A stretch of DNA of 64,000 nucleotides from Caenorhabditis elegans (Eukaryota; Nematoda; Chromadorea; Rhabditida; Rhabditidae). The notes beneath the pieces were generated by a model. The model saw only the letters and a list, made by a program, of their open reading frames with translations, did no database searches and was not told the DNA's origin. The translations under genes and the position numbers were made by a program. The stretch spans positions 620,001 through 684,000 of the forward strand of contig NC_003280.10 in NCBI RefSeq assembly GCF_000002985.6, written 5' to 3'. Positions within the stretch are counted from its first letter, which is position 1; each line of letters opens with the position of its first letter. Below, piece by piece: positions 30,964 to 42,289 of the stretch.

Positions 30964-33918
30964 ATGGAGCCGTCAACAATCGAGCTTTTGGATTTTGAGC
31001 CCCCACCGATATTTTGCAATTCCTGTTTGGGATCCACAGATCCAGAATATTTGGTGAGTTTAGGCTTAGGCTTAGGCTTAGGTTGAGGCTTAGGTTTAGG
31101 GTTGGTGTTAGGCTTAGGCTTCGGCATAGGTTTAGGCTTAGGCTTAGATTTTGGGTTAGGCTTTGATTTAGAACATAGGATTGGGTTTTGGCATAGGCTT
31201 AGGCTTACGCTTAGATTTTGGCTCAGGCTTTGGTTTAGACCATAGGATTGGGTTTTGGCTTAGGCTTAGGTTTTGGCTTAGGTTTTGGCTTTGGCATAGG
31301 CTTAGGCTTACGCTTAGATTTTGGCTCAGGCTTTGGTTTAGACCATAGGATTGGGTTTTGGCTTAGTCTTAGGTTTTGGCATTGGCATAGGCTTAAGCTT
31401 CGGCTTAGGCTTAGGCTTAGTCTTAGGCTTAGGCTCCGGCTTAGGCCTAGGCTTAGGCTTAGGCTTAGGCTTATGCTCTTGCTTAGGCCTAGGCTTAGGC
31501 TTAGGCTTAGGCTTAGGCTTAAGCCTAGGCTTATGCTTAGGGCTAAGGCTTCGGATTAAGCCTAGGCTAAGGCTTCGGCTTAAGCCTAGGCTTATGCTTA
31601 GGCTTAGGCGTAGGCTCAGGCTTAGGCATGGGCCTGGGCGGTAGCTTAAGGTTTTTACATCCTATGACCATTTAAGCTTACTTGGGTTCTGGCCCTTCAG
31701 GCTAAGTGTTACGGCCGTTAAACTCTAAATTAGACTTGAATCTTCACACTTTGTTCATCAAATTCAGGCTTAGATATCCAGCCCAGCCTCAAGTTCCGTC
31801 TAAGCCCAGGTACATAATGACGTGAGGGGTCATAAAAACCTAGGAGAAGCGGAGATTTTATGAGCTCTTCTCATCTTTTTCTTGCTCCAAGGAGCCTCTC
31901 AAAAAAAAACTGAAAATTATTCTTCAGACCTACAACCTTGCGGTATCCGGTGTTCTCCTTGCCATTGTCGGAATGATAGGCCTAATCGGAAATATGCTCG
32001 TCGTGAAGACCTATCTGCATCCCGAGCAGGCGGTTAGCATTATCAGAATTATGATTTCAAAGTGTAAATTTGAATAATTTTCAGATCCATTCCACCTCAA
32101 TCTACCTAGCAGCGTTAGCGTTCTCCGACTTTTTTTTGGTGCTTACCGCGATGTTCCTATTTGTGTTGGAGGCCTGGAGGCATCATGATTATCCGAGTAA
32201 GTTAGTACGTGCCGGTGGGGGTGAGACGTTGCATGAAAAAGTGTTTGCGGGAACTCCTGAAATCTAAAATTAATAGTGATAAATGAGCATTTTTTAATCA
32301 TTTCGGTTAGGGCTCCCAGCTGAGTGAGGCGCGAATTGCGAGCCTTGAAGCCGGCGCAGCGACAGCCTGGACCTCATGGAAGCCCTAATTTTGATTTAGA
32401 AGCAAGCCTAGTGGCCTTGATTTCAGTGCCCAGGCCCAGCCCCGATTTTAGGTTTAAAGGCTTGAAATTTTGGCTCAACTTATATGGTTACTGAATAAGT
32501 CTTTTTTTAAACATAAACCAGCTTCTCAGGCTTTTTAGTCTTTAGCTCCCGGTTTCTCTGACAATAATCTGAAGTTCCTTCAAGATTGGCGCAGAACTAG
32601 GCCTATATTTCATAATCTAGTCTTATAGATCTCAAGTGTAGTCCGATTATTTTCCCATTCCAGAACAACCCCTATTAGGCGAAACTGTGCTTTTCTGGGC
32701 ATTTTAGGCATAGTGGTTTTACACTTTTTCAGTTACCAGTCTTTAAAATCTTAAATATCTGTAATGGCTTATATTCTGGCACTTCTCTAGGCTTCTTCTA
32801 GCGCTTTGACTTGCCTTTAAAGAAAATCTGAATGAGAAATCATGCCCCTAAATCACAGGCCAGATTTTATTTATTTTCTTTTTTTTTTATGGAAGAGTTG
32901 CTAGACTTCCCCGATTCAGAGCAAATTTCAATCAGCCCCTAAACCTAATTTTCCAAAATTTCCAGCTCTGGCTTACCTCTACGTCATCGGAGCACCTATC
33001 GTCTTCCCGGTGGCAGCTGTCTTCCAGACGAGCTCTGTCTACTTCTGTGTAGCTGCTGCAGTTGACTGCTTCATCATGGTAGTTCTACCCGAAAGTGTCA
33101 AGCAGCTGTACTGCACGCCGAGGTATGTTACTTTTTGATATGCTCTGTAAAACAGAACTTTAGACGGGCAAAAATCACCTGCGTAGTGCTCATGCTCATC
33201 TGCTTCATCTACAACATCCCGCACTTCTTCGAGCTGGAAAAAGTGGACTGTCTAGATGAAGACGGTCGGGATTCCATGCAAATCTGCCCGACAGACATCC
33301 GGCTTGATCCAGCCTATTACGCGATCTACTACACCTACATGTACACCACATTCCTGGCGATCGGCCCGCTGACTCTTCTGATCTTGCTGAACATCTGTGT
33401 GGTGTTCACTGTAGTTACCAAGGGCAGCTCTAATGAGAATGGAGGTATGGGAGCCTAAGAAATTCAGTAGAAAAAATAATAAAAATTCATAATATTGATT
33501 GCAGAAGACGACACAATATCCCTGATCCTCGTGGTGTTCTTCTTCATTTTTTGCAACTTCACCGCGTTGATGGTCAATTTTATGGAGATTATCCTAAATG
33601 ATCCGGTAAGATCTTGGATTTTAGACTTTGACGGGGTCACAGAAATTAAAATTTTAAATTTTTTCAGTCAATGCTGGTGTACTTCGTGGATCTCTCCAAT
33701 CTGCTGGTAGTGGTGAATGGGACGGCCAACTTCTTTTGCTATCTGATCTTTGGTACAAGCTTCCGGGCTACTCTCAAGAAGGTATTACAAAAATCAAGAG
33801 AACTCAATATCCATGTCTATAATTTCAGGTAGTGCTGGGCTCCCCGGCAAAGCGATCGGCGGTGCTGTGGATCAACGACGAGGAGCACAAGAATCAGCAG
33901 TCGCATGCCTTGATTTGA
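30964..33918 (+). CDS. FMRFamide-receptor-like neuropeptide GPCR (rhodopsin class)
   Basis: Eight exons with consistent phases: 30964-31053, 31928-32032, 32085-32196, 32966-33122, 33164-33444, 33505-33605, 33668-33781, 33829-33918; 349 residues. Seven spans are visible: TM1 [18 protein letters not shown] (with the GN pair), TM2 [21 protein letters not shown]3 [22 protein letters not shown]4 [20 protein letters not shown], then [11 protein letters not shown]5, TM6 and TM7 ending in [14 protein letters not shown]. The RAK ... YN(I/M)P(H/R)F(F/W)E pattern is typical of invertebrate FMRFamide receptors. The usual (D/E)RY at the end of TM3 is replaced by DCF, so G-protein coupling may be altered. 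The ligand is unknown. A possible trans-splice acceptor (TTTTCAG) lies 6 nt before the ATG. The terminal exon is copied in inverted orientation at 36053-36120. Confidence 0.88.
31054..31660. repeat. (TTAGGC)n interstitial telomere-like array in intron 1 of the GPCR gene
   Basis: Telomere hexamers TTAGGC with TTTGGC/TTCGGC variants, about 90 units. A ~110-bp block containing CATAGGATTGGGTTTTGGC recurs near 31176, 31241 and 31345, so segments have been locally duplicated. The array begins 4-6 nt after the splice donor. Confidence 0.93.
32197..32965. other. GPCR intron 3, no repeat or exon recognised
   Basis: 769 bp with mixed composition between exons that join in frame (phase 1). It contains GCCCAGGCCCAGCCCC and scattered AGGCTT words but no organised array and no ORF with coding character. 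Confidence 0.4.
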
Positions 33919-36180
33919 CCTTTTTTGCTAATTTGTCAATTTTGAAATCCCAATTACGAGTATATTCCCCCTTCAATACGGACCTTTTATACCAAGCTTT
34001 TCTACCCTTTTGCCAATGGATTTTGTATACACATTCGTTATTGAAACTGAATCTTTCTTGTGTGAAAATCAATGTGTTTCTAAAATTTGTGTTTAGCTGA
34101 CAATTCTACAGTGATGAACCAACAGAAGTTTTGGCAGATGTTTTATTAAACTTTGATACTTCAAGTTCGGTTTGGTTACTGTTGCCAAACTACAGATATA
34201 TTTGCTCCATTTTCAAGGCATTTGTGAAGTTTGGAAGCTGAGTGAATTTGAATTTCAGAACGCTTTGCAGTATGTTAAACTAAAATTTAAACCCTGCGTT
34301 TAATAAATACTCATATATTATTCAGAAAAGTCCTGCTGGCCAAACTGGCCAAAACTCCAAGCCTAGATGTTTTATTTGTAAATTCAAATGAATATTTGAT
34401 TCTTATCAGATATTAAACAGTTTCTTTATTTGCCATGTTGCCGAAACATTTTATTACCAAAGAATAAAGACCTTGTTGATTTGGAAAAAAGGTTTTGCAA
34501 TTAATTTTAATTACGCCGTTAAAATTCAAATTTTAGCGCTCTACGGAACAAACCCAAATTTGTCCGGTTAGGAAATTTTCAATCAAAAAGTTTCTTAATA
34601 GAAAAGTTATAGAATTTTCTTGCGGTCTTTTTTCATATGCATCGCAAACTCAAATTTGGGGTTAGTTTTCGAGATAGCAGCCAATATAGGTTTTCAGACT
34701 GAGTATCATGAACCAAGACATCTAGTTTCTGTGCTACTGTGTGTCGAGGAATTGGAATGCAAGAGCGCTCCATCGAACAAATTCAATTGACGGGAATTGA
34801 AATAGGGATTTGTTGAAAACTGCGACTTTATCAATTTTCAAAAAATCATATAAATTTTGGAAAACTTTTTTAAATGTTTTTGGTCATATTATTCAGCCAT
34901 TGTGGCACTATAGGCGTGTTTTAAAGCAAAGTAGTCCACTTTATTTGTGTGTTAATGTTAGAATTTTCGTTTGCAACTTGGATCCCCATATACCGGCCAC
35001 GCTGTATTTTTGCGAGAGCACCTACTCCTGGTTGGCAAAGTAGACTCAAATTCTTCAAAATGCTCAGAATGGCCAAATTTTTACAGTTGCCCATTTTTTT
35101 GTGTCATATTCTGAAATGGACGAGAAAAGGCAACATAACCGAAAACTAGACCAGCTCATTTCGGCTCCAATGCTGTTTCGGTGTACGACTTACGAGCAAT
35201 TTCGGAATACTTGAACCGTATTATTTGTGAGTTTCCGAGAATGTGTCTCCTATTCTGTCTGTGAATTGAATTTGTTCGATGGAGCGCTCTTGCATCCCAA
35301 TTCCTCGACACACAGTAGCACAGAAACTTGATGGCTTGGTTCATGATACTCAGTCTGAAAACCTATATTGGCTGCTATCTCGAAAACTAACCCCAAATTT
35401 GAGTTTGCGATGCATATGAAAAATGACCGCAAGAAAATTCTATAACTTTTCTATTAAGAAACTTTTTGATTGAAAATTTCCTAACCGGACAAATTTGGGT
35501 TTGTTCCGTAGAGCGCGTTTGCACTCATCTAGCTTCTGTACCACAGTGGACATTCTTACTTATTTTTTCTCCGCCCATGGGCTCTATTCTTTTCATATCA
35601 TTAATAATTGATATAACCCCAGCCTGCTTTGAACTCAATTAAGGTGCATCGACGTGAAGCCGACCAGAAAAAAAAGTGTCCTGATAAAATTTGAATTTTA
35701 ACGGCGCAATTAAAATTCATTGCAAAACCTTTTTTCCAAATCAACAAGGTCTTTATTCTTTGGTAATAAAATGTTTCGGCAACATGGCAAATAAAGAAAC
35801 TGTTTAATATCTGATAAGAATCAAAAATTCATTTGAATTTACAAATAAAACATCTAGGCTTGGAGTTTTGGCCAGTTTGGCCAGCAGGACTTTTCTGAAT
35901 AATATTTATTAAACGCAGGGTTTAAATTTTAGTTTAACATACTTCAAAGCGTTCTGAAATTCAAATTCACTCAGCTTCCAAACTTCACAAATGCCTTGAA
36001 AATGGAGCAAATATATCTGTAGTTTGGCAACAGTAACCAAACCGAACTTGAAGTTGTGCTCCTCGTCGTTGATCCACAGCACCGCCGATCGCTTTGCCGG
36101 GGAGCCCAGCACTACCTGAAATTATAGACATGGATATTGAGTTCTCTTGATTTTTGTAATACCTTCTTGAGAGTAGCCCG
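33765..36180. repeat. Imperfect inverted duplication (~1 kb arms) including the last GPCR exon
   Basis: Left arm 33765-34800 and right arm ~35262-36180 are reverse complements: CGGGCTACTCTCAAGAAGG at 33764 pairs with CCTTCTTGAGAGTAGCCCG ending at 36180; TTCAAGTTCGGTTTGG at 34159 pairs with its complement near 36050; TTTGTCCGGTTAGG at 34559 pairs near 35490. The left arm has ~265 bp (33892-34156) absent from the right; the right has ~190 bp (35520-35705) absent from the left. The spacer 34800-35260 contains part of a palindromic MITE (CATAAATTTTGG, GCCATTGTGGCACTATAGG). The right end joins directly to sri-derived sequence. Confidence 0.9.
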
Positions 36181-36184
36181 TGCA

Positions 36185-36767
36185 ATGAGTTTCAATGTGA
36201 TTTCACTGCAAAATGATTATTATCTGAATTTAAAGGATCATATAGACTTTTCAGTTCCATTTTGGTATATTCCATATCTAAACTCCATTGGTTTGATCTC
36301 ACTGGTGCTTAATAACGCTGTGTTGTTGCTCATTATATTTAAAAGCGAGAAAATCGATAACTTCAAGTATTTTTTGCTTGCTCTGCAAGTAGGTTTTTCT
36401 ACGAGGCACCAGGAAAACTGAAAATTCTTTAGATATCATGTATGATGACCGACTCCCATTTGAGCATTTTAACCCAGCCAATGCTTTATCTACCGATTTG
36501 GACCACCAATTGCCTTGGGGTAGCAGCTTCTGCAGTTTGGTGCAATTCTCTGATAGTGAGCAGGCAGTCACAATTATTAGGCACAAATATTAATCTTATA
36601 AAAAAAAGATTTTTACAGGCTCTGGAGCAGGGCTTCAACACTTTTCAATATGCCTGCTTGCTCTTCTGCTTTATGCGAAGACACCAGACACTTGCAAAAA
36701 TCATGAACAAGCATGTTATCCCGGCTACCGCGTTTAAGTGTCTTATGATCATTGGATTTAAAAAAAT
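36185..36767 (+). pseudogene. 3'-truncated inverted copy of an sri chemoreceptor gene
   Basis: Nearly identical to the first three exons of the intact gene at 41796-40091 but on the other strand: MSFNVISLQNDYYLNLKDH, then VLNNAVLLLIIFKSEKIDNF, then exon 2 (to about 36555), and exon 3 from GCTCTGGAGCAGGGC (36618) to about 36767, where homology stops inside TM4. Exon 2 carries some substitutions (TDSHLSILTQPMLY). Exons 4 and 5 are missing, so no functional receptor can be made. Confidence 0.88.
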
Positions 36768-36780
36768 TAAAAACTTACAA

Positions 36781-38437
36781 TTAATATTGAAATGTGCACC
36801 TAGAATTAAAAACTTACAAAACCCGCTCGCGCTGCCTCTTTCTCTAATATTCCATCAATCATTTGCTGAATCTACTATTCCCGCCCGATGGAAACAGGCA
36901 ATAATCATCCAAATTCTCAAAAAGGGTAATCCCTCATCCTCTCACAACTACAGACTCATTTCGTTGACGGACCCCTTTGTGCGCGTAATGGAACGCATCA
37001 TCTGCTCCCGAATCCGCACGGATTTTTCCCATCTACTTTCCCCCCATCAACATGGGTTTTTACAACTCAGAAGCTGTCCTTCTTCTCTAGTGCGCTCCAT
37101 TACTCTCTATCACTCTATAATTAGGCAGAAAAATTAACTTGATATAATTTTTTTCGATTTTGCCAAGGCGTTCGATAAAGTCTCCCATTCGATCCTCCTC
37201 AAAAAACTTGCTACATTTGGATTAGACCCCCTCACTTGTTCTTGGTTCAAAGAATTCCTTAATCAAAGAACGTTCTCAGTAAAAATCAATAGGTTTTTAT
37301 CTAAAAACACCTACCCCATTTCTTCAGGAGTCCCGCAGGGTTCCGTTTCGGGGCCTCTCCTCTTCATTTTATTCATAAACGACTTACTGATTGATCTTGA
37401 ACACTCTATAAACGTCTCCTGCTTTGCGGATGACATTAAAATCTATCATCACAACCCTTTAATTATCCAACAATCTATCGACACTATTGTTAGCTGGTCC
37501 AAGAAGAATGAGCTGCCCCTCGCCCCTGCAAAATCTTCTTCCCTCTCTCTGGGTTCCCTAAACACCAACCACTCATACACAGTTGATGGTGTTCCCATAA
37601 TCCCCTCTTCTACTGTTCGCGACTTAGGTCTTGCCACCGATCCCAAGCTTAAATTTGAGGCCCACATTGCCAAAGTTAGTTCGCATTTTCTTCCAACTCA
37701 CCTCACTTCTACGGGTTTCTTTTCAAAACTTATGTGGCTCCAATTATAAATTACTGCGCGGAGGTTTACTCTCCTTCCCCCAATTCATTGCTCTCGACTA
37801 AACTTGAGAAACCTCTTAGACACTTTACCAAGCGCGTTCTGCAACGATGTAATACTAAATTCTCCTCTTATGAAGATAGACTTAGCATAATGAAACTTTT
37901 CTCCACCAGACACACTAGAATTAAAACTCAAATGAAACTACTCTATAGGTTCCTCACTGGATCCTCCCACTTCCCTAGGCTTAATCAATTTGTCTCATTC
38001 GCTAGCTCTAATAGGCACCCTATGATTCTCGTTAGAAAGGACAGTTGCACCGCTCACTTTTTCGCCCAATCAGTTCCCATTTGGAATAATCTTTTCAAAA
38101 ACGTCCCGGTTTTCCTCTCTCCTTTCCAATTTCTCACTTTCTCGATCTTCACATTCCCCGGTATTGAAACTATGTGATCTCGAGTTTATTACCTTTTCTT
38201 TATAATTCTTTATTCTCTATTCTTCTTTTTTTCTGTTTTTTAATTCTTACCTCGCCCATTTCCCACACTCGAGATGAACTCTTGCTGGGTTTGTCTCGTT
38301 TTATAAATTTATTTTCTCATTAAACCTTAAATTGTACTACCTTTTAATGAATTACCTTTTGGCTCTTAATGTTGAAAATAAATCAAATCAATATTAATTG
38401 TAAGTTTTTAATTTTAGGTGCACATTTCAATATTAAA
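36781..38437 (+). mobile_element. Truncated non-LTR retrotransposon (reverse transcriptase) bracketed by 39-bp inverted repeats
   Basis: From ~36820 the sequence encodes RT motifs in pieces: ARWKQAIIIQILKKGNP, then YRLISLTDPFVRVMERII; after a stop at 37135, FFDFAKAFDKVSHSILLKKL, SGVPQGSVSGPLLFILFIND and CFADDIKIYHHNP (YADD-box equivalent FADD); then a C-terminal part 37734-38177 after a frameshift near 37680-37735. The 5' half (endonuclease) is absent. The 39-bp sequence TTAATATTGAAATGTGCACC... at 36781-36819 reappears inverted at about 38398-38436. It is a different lineage from the copy at 42.3-45.1 kb, being only loosely similar. Confidence 0.85.
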
Positions 38438-38701
38438 ATTTCATCTGAGTAAAATTTGAGTAATTTTCGGCGTTTTACTACAAAATGCCCGTGAAATAAA
38501 AAAGTCACTTTCACAAATGCTCCGCCTATTATAAAATCCAACCCCCGAAGATTGTTTGCTAACTGATAAGATAAAAATTCCTATAAATGAAACGCATTTA
38601 ATGTTCCTATGTACTTTCACTTTCTCTTACTTTTTTTTGTTGACGTAAAATTTAAAAATTTTATTTAGGAATTAAGGACATACCAAATAATATTAGAAAA
38701 A
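38438..38701. promoter_or_regulatory. Upstream region of the OB-fold gene
   Basis: 264 bp of A/T-rich sequence between the retroelement-associated inverted repeat and the start at 38702. It contains CTGATAAGATAA at 38563-38574, a GATA-type site. No exon is seen. Confidence 0.25.
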
Positions 38702-39662
38702 ATGGATGAAGACTTAACCCCTATTCCATCACTCACTCCGGACATTCAGAAATTTAGAATATATGGACGAGTGACATACTTTCAAGAAAACAAAAATGGC
38801 AATGGAATTCATTTCCTGCTCACCGACTCGTTAGGATGCTCGATTAAATGTATTGTAACAGTAGAAGCAGTTGTAAAACATTGCAAAGATCAACTCAAGT
38901 TGGGCCAGGTCAGTTTATTGTGATGACTTTGCAACTGTTCAGATTTTCAGCCTTGTTATGTACGTGGTGGAAGAGTTGATTATCATGACAAAAGATATCC
39001 AAATCGCACAGGCCACGATTGTGTGATCTTCAACAATAATATAGCAGAAGTAAGTGAGAAAACAACATAATTGTGGCAAATCATTGACTTTTCAGATCCA
39101 GATTACAACCGTCGGTTTGTTTTTTATATACGGTAGGGTCTTTGAAAAAACTTCCAATACATTTCAGCTACAAACTTTGTAACTCCGATTGCAACACTCA
39201 ATGCTCCCAAGATTATTTATAAGGTTCATGGAATGATAACACAGCGGGGCAAATATTCCAAAAAAGAAGTTTTTTGTTTTGTTATAACTGATGACAAAGG
39301 AGACTCTGTTAATGTTGCTGCATTCTGCGAATTTGCTGATTGGCTATACGAGAATCTTAAGGAGAAGCAGGTGAGAAGTTGCTTTTGGAAAGAATTCGAT
39401 TGAAAACTATATAAAAGGAATTGGTTAAAATTGCAGTGGTATTACTTATACTGTGGACTTATTGAAAAAGTATGCAAACCAGACGACCAAAAAGAGCCCA
39501 ATAATGTTATCATTCTTCACAATAAATGTCAAGTAAGTGAACAAATAGTACCTGCTTCCGACATTTGATTTTCAGATTGAGACTCCTTCTGACCCATCAG
39601 TTGCTGACCCATTTGCTGAGTTGGATGATTTAAATTGTACAATTAATAAGATGAAACTTTAA
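38702..39662 (+). CDS. Small RPA1/POT1-like protein with two OB folds
   Basis: Six exons, 38702-38908, 38951-39049, 39096-39114, 39168-39370, 39437-39532 and 39576-39662, in consistent phase; 236 residues. The first OB fold (~18-105) contains FRIYGRVTYFQENKNGNG, then FLLTDSLGCSIKCIVTVEA and PCYVRGGRVDYHD. The second (~117-210) contains KVHGMITQRGKYSKKEVFCF, VITDDKGDSVNVAAFCEFAD and WYYLYCGLIEKV. The strand order and the xVxGxV / (F,L)xLxDxxGxxI pattern match DNA-binding domains A and B of RPA70 and telomeric ssDNA-binding relatives. It is far shorter than RPA70 (no N-terminal protein-interaction domain, no zinc-bearing DBD-C). It probably binds single-stranded DNA; a replication, repair or telomere role cannot be chosen from sequence. 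Confidence 0.78.
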
Positions 39663-39666
39663 TTTG

Positions 39667-39759
39667 CCGTGTGTAACCGAATGGCTCAATAAAGAGGGAA
39701 AGTGTCCAACATGCCGCAAGTTGCTTCTCAACCCCGCCGACTACCCTCCATTGAATTAA
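39667..39759 (+). pseudogene. C-terminal fragment of a RING-finger gene
   Basis: Immediately after the OB-fold gene stop, an open frame reads CVTEWLNKEGKCPTCRKLL followed by about ten residues and TAA. This is the second half of a RING finger (CxxxWL ... CPxCR) plus a natural-looking C-terminus. The first half, with the initial Cys/His ligands, is absent upstream, and no exon or start was found. It is best read as a gene remnant left by a deletion or duplication; it overlaps the presumptive 3' UTR of the OB-fold gene, whose AATAAA lies at 39688. Confidence 0.7.
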
Positions 39760-40090
39760 ATTTATAATATTTTTAGTGTCTCAAGTTTGTATTTTGAATG
39801 TATGAGAATATTTCGAAAAAATTATATCATGAATTACTTTCTTCTTATAACCTGGAACACAACAAAGATCCCGACAAAAAACCAACTACACCAACGACAC
39901 ACATGGAAAAGATAATATAGTATATTCAAAAGTTCTCAACTTTTGCAAAGCGAATTTAACGCTATCCAAATCCCAGTCAAAGCTGTGCTGTTCTGGCAAT
40001 GTTGGGTTTTTTCGGTGTCCTGATGAGCAACATTCCAGAGGGACCAGTCACGATTTTTTTAAATATTAGTTTGCATTCCAAACGATCAAA

Positions 40091-41796
40091 TTAAGCAGTA
40101 TGATTTATTGATACCACAACTGTAGAAGGCTTCTGCCGATTTGACATAACTCTTCCGAACAAAAATGCCCTATACGGAGGCGTAGTCACGACCAAGATTA
40201 CCGCGTTCACAGAAGATCGGGTAGCAAATATTGCCATAGACACGTTTATTATATCTGAGACAAATTCATATTGACTCATCAACCTTAAAGCCTTACCCTG
40301 TCCATATTTTATCGGGTAGGTCATTATAACAAAGAATGAAGATGCAGGTAGAACCATTAAAGTGGAGGCCAAAAATTGAGCTGTCAGACTTCTTAACGCA
40401 GATTTTTGACGATTATAACTCTGCGCTGAAATTGTTCTCCGCGCTCCTTTCAACATTTTCATAGTGTCCACTGTTGTCATAGCAATCACCTGGAACACGC
40501 CAAAGATCCCCAGAAACCCACATACTCCGACAAGAAACATGTATATATTCAGTTGGTGTATTGTGAAATTCTTAAGGTTTGAGAATTCAGCCTTGAATTC
40601 TGGGTATGTCTGAAATAGTTTATGTCGTGAGAGGCCAACTATGCAAATCAGGGGTGGGCGGCAAACGATTTTTTCCGGCAAATCGGCAAATCGGCAAATT
40701 GTCGGAATTGAAATTTTCGGCAAATCGGCAATTTGCCGGAATTTAAAATTTCCGGCAAACCGACAAACCGGCAAATTGCCGATTTGCCGAATTTGCCGAC
40801 AAATCGGTAATTTGCCGAAAATTTTCGGCAAATTCTGGTTTTGCACTTATTGTTTGGAATTTCAATTTCAAAATTAAACGCATCATATGAATTTTCCTAT
40901 ATCTATTTTGAGAAGTACGCATATTCTATGAAAATATGTAGAAAAAACGGGAAAAATTCAAAAATGGAAAGTTTTAAGTGCTTCCGTCTTATAAAAATCC
41001 CTCTAAACATTTCCGGCAAATCTGGTATCCGGCAAATCAGCAAGTCGACAATTTGCCGGAATTGGAAATTTCCGGTAAATTGGCAAGTTGCCGGTTTGCC
41101 GATTTGCCGAATTTGTCGAACGGCAATTGCCGCCCAGCCCCGATGCAAATTATTACCAGATTTACAAAGCCTGGTAGCAGATCTTCAGCTATTCCAGCAT
41201 GGTACCAGAAGAATGATCCGAGTGGGGAAAAGGAGAATCCTGTGATCATTAGACACTTAAACGCGGTAGCCGGGATAACATGTTTGTTCATGATTTTTGC
41301 AAGTGTCTGGTGTCTCCGCATAAAGCAGAAGAGCAAGCAGGCATATTGAAAAGTGTTGAAGCCCTGCTCCAGAGCCTGTAAAAATTAATTTTTTAAATTA
41401 ATATCTGTGACTACCTGCTCACTATCAGAGAGTTGCACCAGACTGCGGAAGCTGCCACCCCAAGACAATTGGTTGTCCAAATCGGTAGATAAATCATTGG
41501 CTGGCACAGAATGCTCAAGTGGAAGTCGGTCATCATACATGATACCTGAATAAAGATTTTCAGTTTTCCTGGTGTCTCGTAGAAAAACCTACTTGCAGAG
41601 CAAGCAAAAAATACTTGAAATTGTCAATTTTCTCGCTTTTAAATATAATAAGCAACAACACAGCGTTATTGAGCACCAGTGAAATCAAACCAATAGAGGT
41701 TAGATATGGAATATACCAAAATGGAACTGAAAAGTCTATATGATCCTTTAGATTCAGATAATAATCGTTTTGCAGTGAAGTCACATTGAAACTCAT
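40091..41796 (-). CDS. Serpentine chemoreceptor, class sri (intact)
   Basis: Five exons on the minus strand, 41796-41593, 41545-41423, 41375-41157, 40609-40297, 40254-40091, in frame; 340 residues. Sri hallmarks: TM1 region IGLISLVLNNAVLLLIIFKS followed by EKIDNFKYFLLALQ; VSCMMTDFHLSILCQPM; NTFQYACLLFCFMRRHQT after TM3; FFWYHAGIAEDLLPGF in the second extracellular region; NFTIHQLNIYMFLVGVCGFL; MKMLKGARRTISAQSYNRQK in the third intracellular loop; and the terminal SSVNAVILVVTTPPYRAFLF. Such receptors act in ciliated sensory neurons; the ligand is unknown. Intron 3 carries a hAT-like MITE (40649-41142). Exon sizes (204, 123, 219, 313) equal those of the sri gene at 49.5 kb, showing tandem descent. 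The model has no stop or frameshift. Confidence 0.93.
40649..41142. mobile_element. hAT-like MITE (494 bp) of CGGCAAAT repeats with 8-bp target duplication
   Basis: ATGCAAAT flanks the element on both sides (40641-40648 and 41143-41150). Ends are CAGGGGTGGGCGGCAA and the inverse of CGGGGCTGGGCGGCAA. The interior is mostly CGGCAAATTGCCGG-type words, self-complementary at many scales, around a unique 170-bp centre that includes GCTTCCGTCTTATAAAAATC. It sits in intron 3 of the sri gene. Confidence 0.92.
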
Positions 41797-41958
41797 TGCA
41801 GAATATTAATTTGTAAATCAGAGAAAATTTTGGCTTTGGCAATAAATTGATCAAAAATTGGAGTGACAGGTGAATAAAATCTGACTATTCAGAGTCTGAT
41901 TAAAAATTTAAATTTCTATGCGTCAGTGTTGATTTGAGAATTTAAGATCACTTTCCGG
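41797..41958 (-). promoter_or_regulatory. Promoter region of the intact sri gene
   Basis: This 160-bp block, together with the start of exon 1, is copied at 47318-47538, which marks it as a mobile or duplicated promoter unit. No core element stands out. Confidence 0.4.
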
Positions 41959-42289
41959 TTAAAGTTGGTGTAGTCGAATTTTTTTATTGGACTAAAATTG
42001 TCTGAAAACACCGAATTTCATTATGAAACTTCTTGAAAACTTATCCAAAAAATGTTATGGCTTCTCGAAAAATGGCTTAAAATTAGTAAAAATTTGAAAT
42101 TTGACCAACTTATCATTATATACAGGCCGATTATCTTGCGTTTTCAGCTTTTTTAGGCACTTAAAAGTCGATGTACGAAGAGATTTGTCAAATTTTTTAC
42201 TAATTTTATGGCACTTTTCGAGAGGCCATAACTTTTTTTTGATAAGTTTTCAAGAAGTTTAACTATGAAATTTGGTGTTTTCAGACAAT

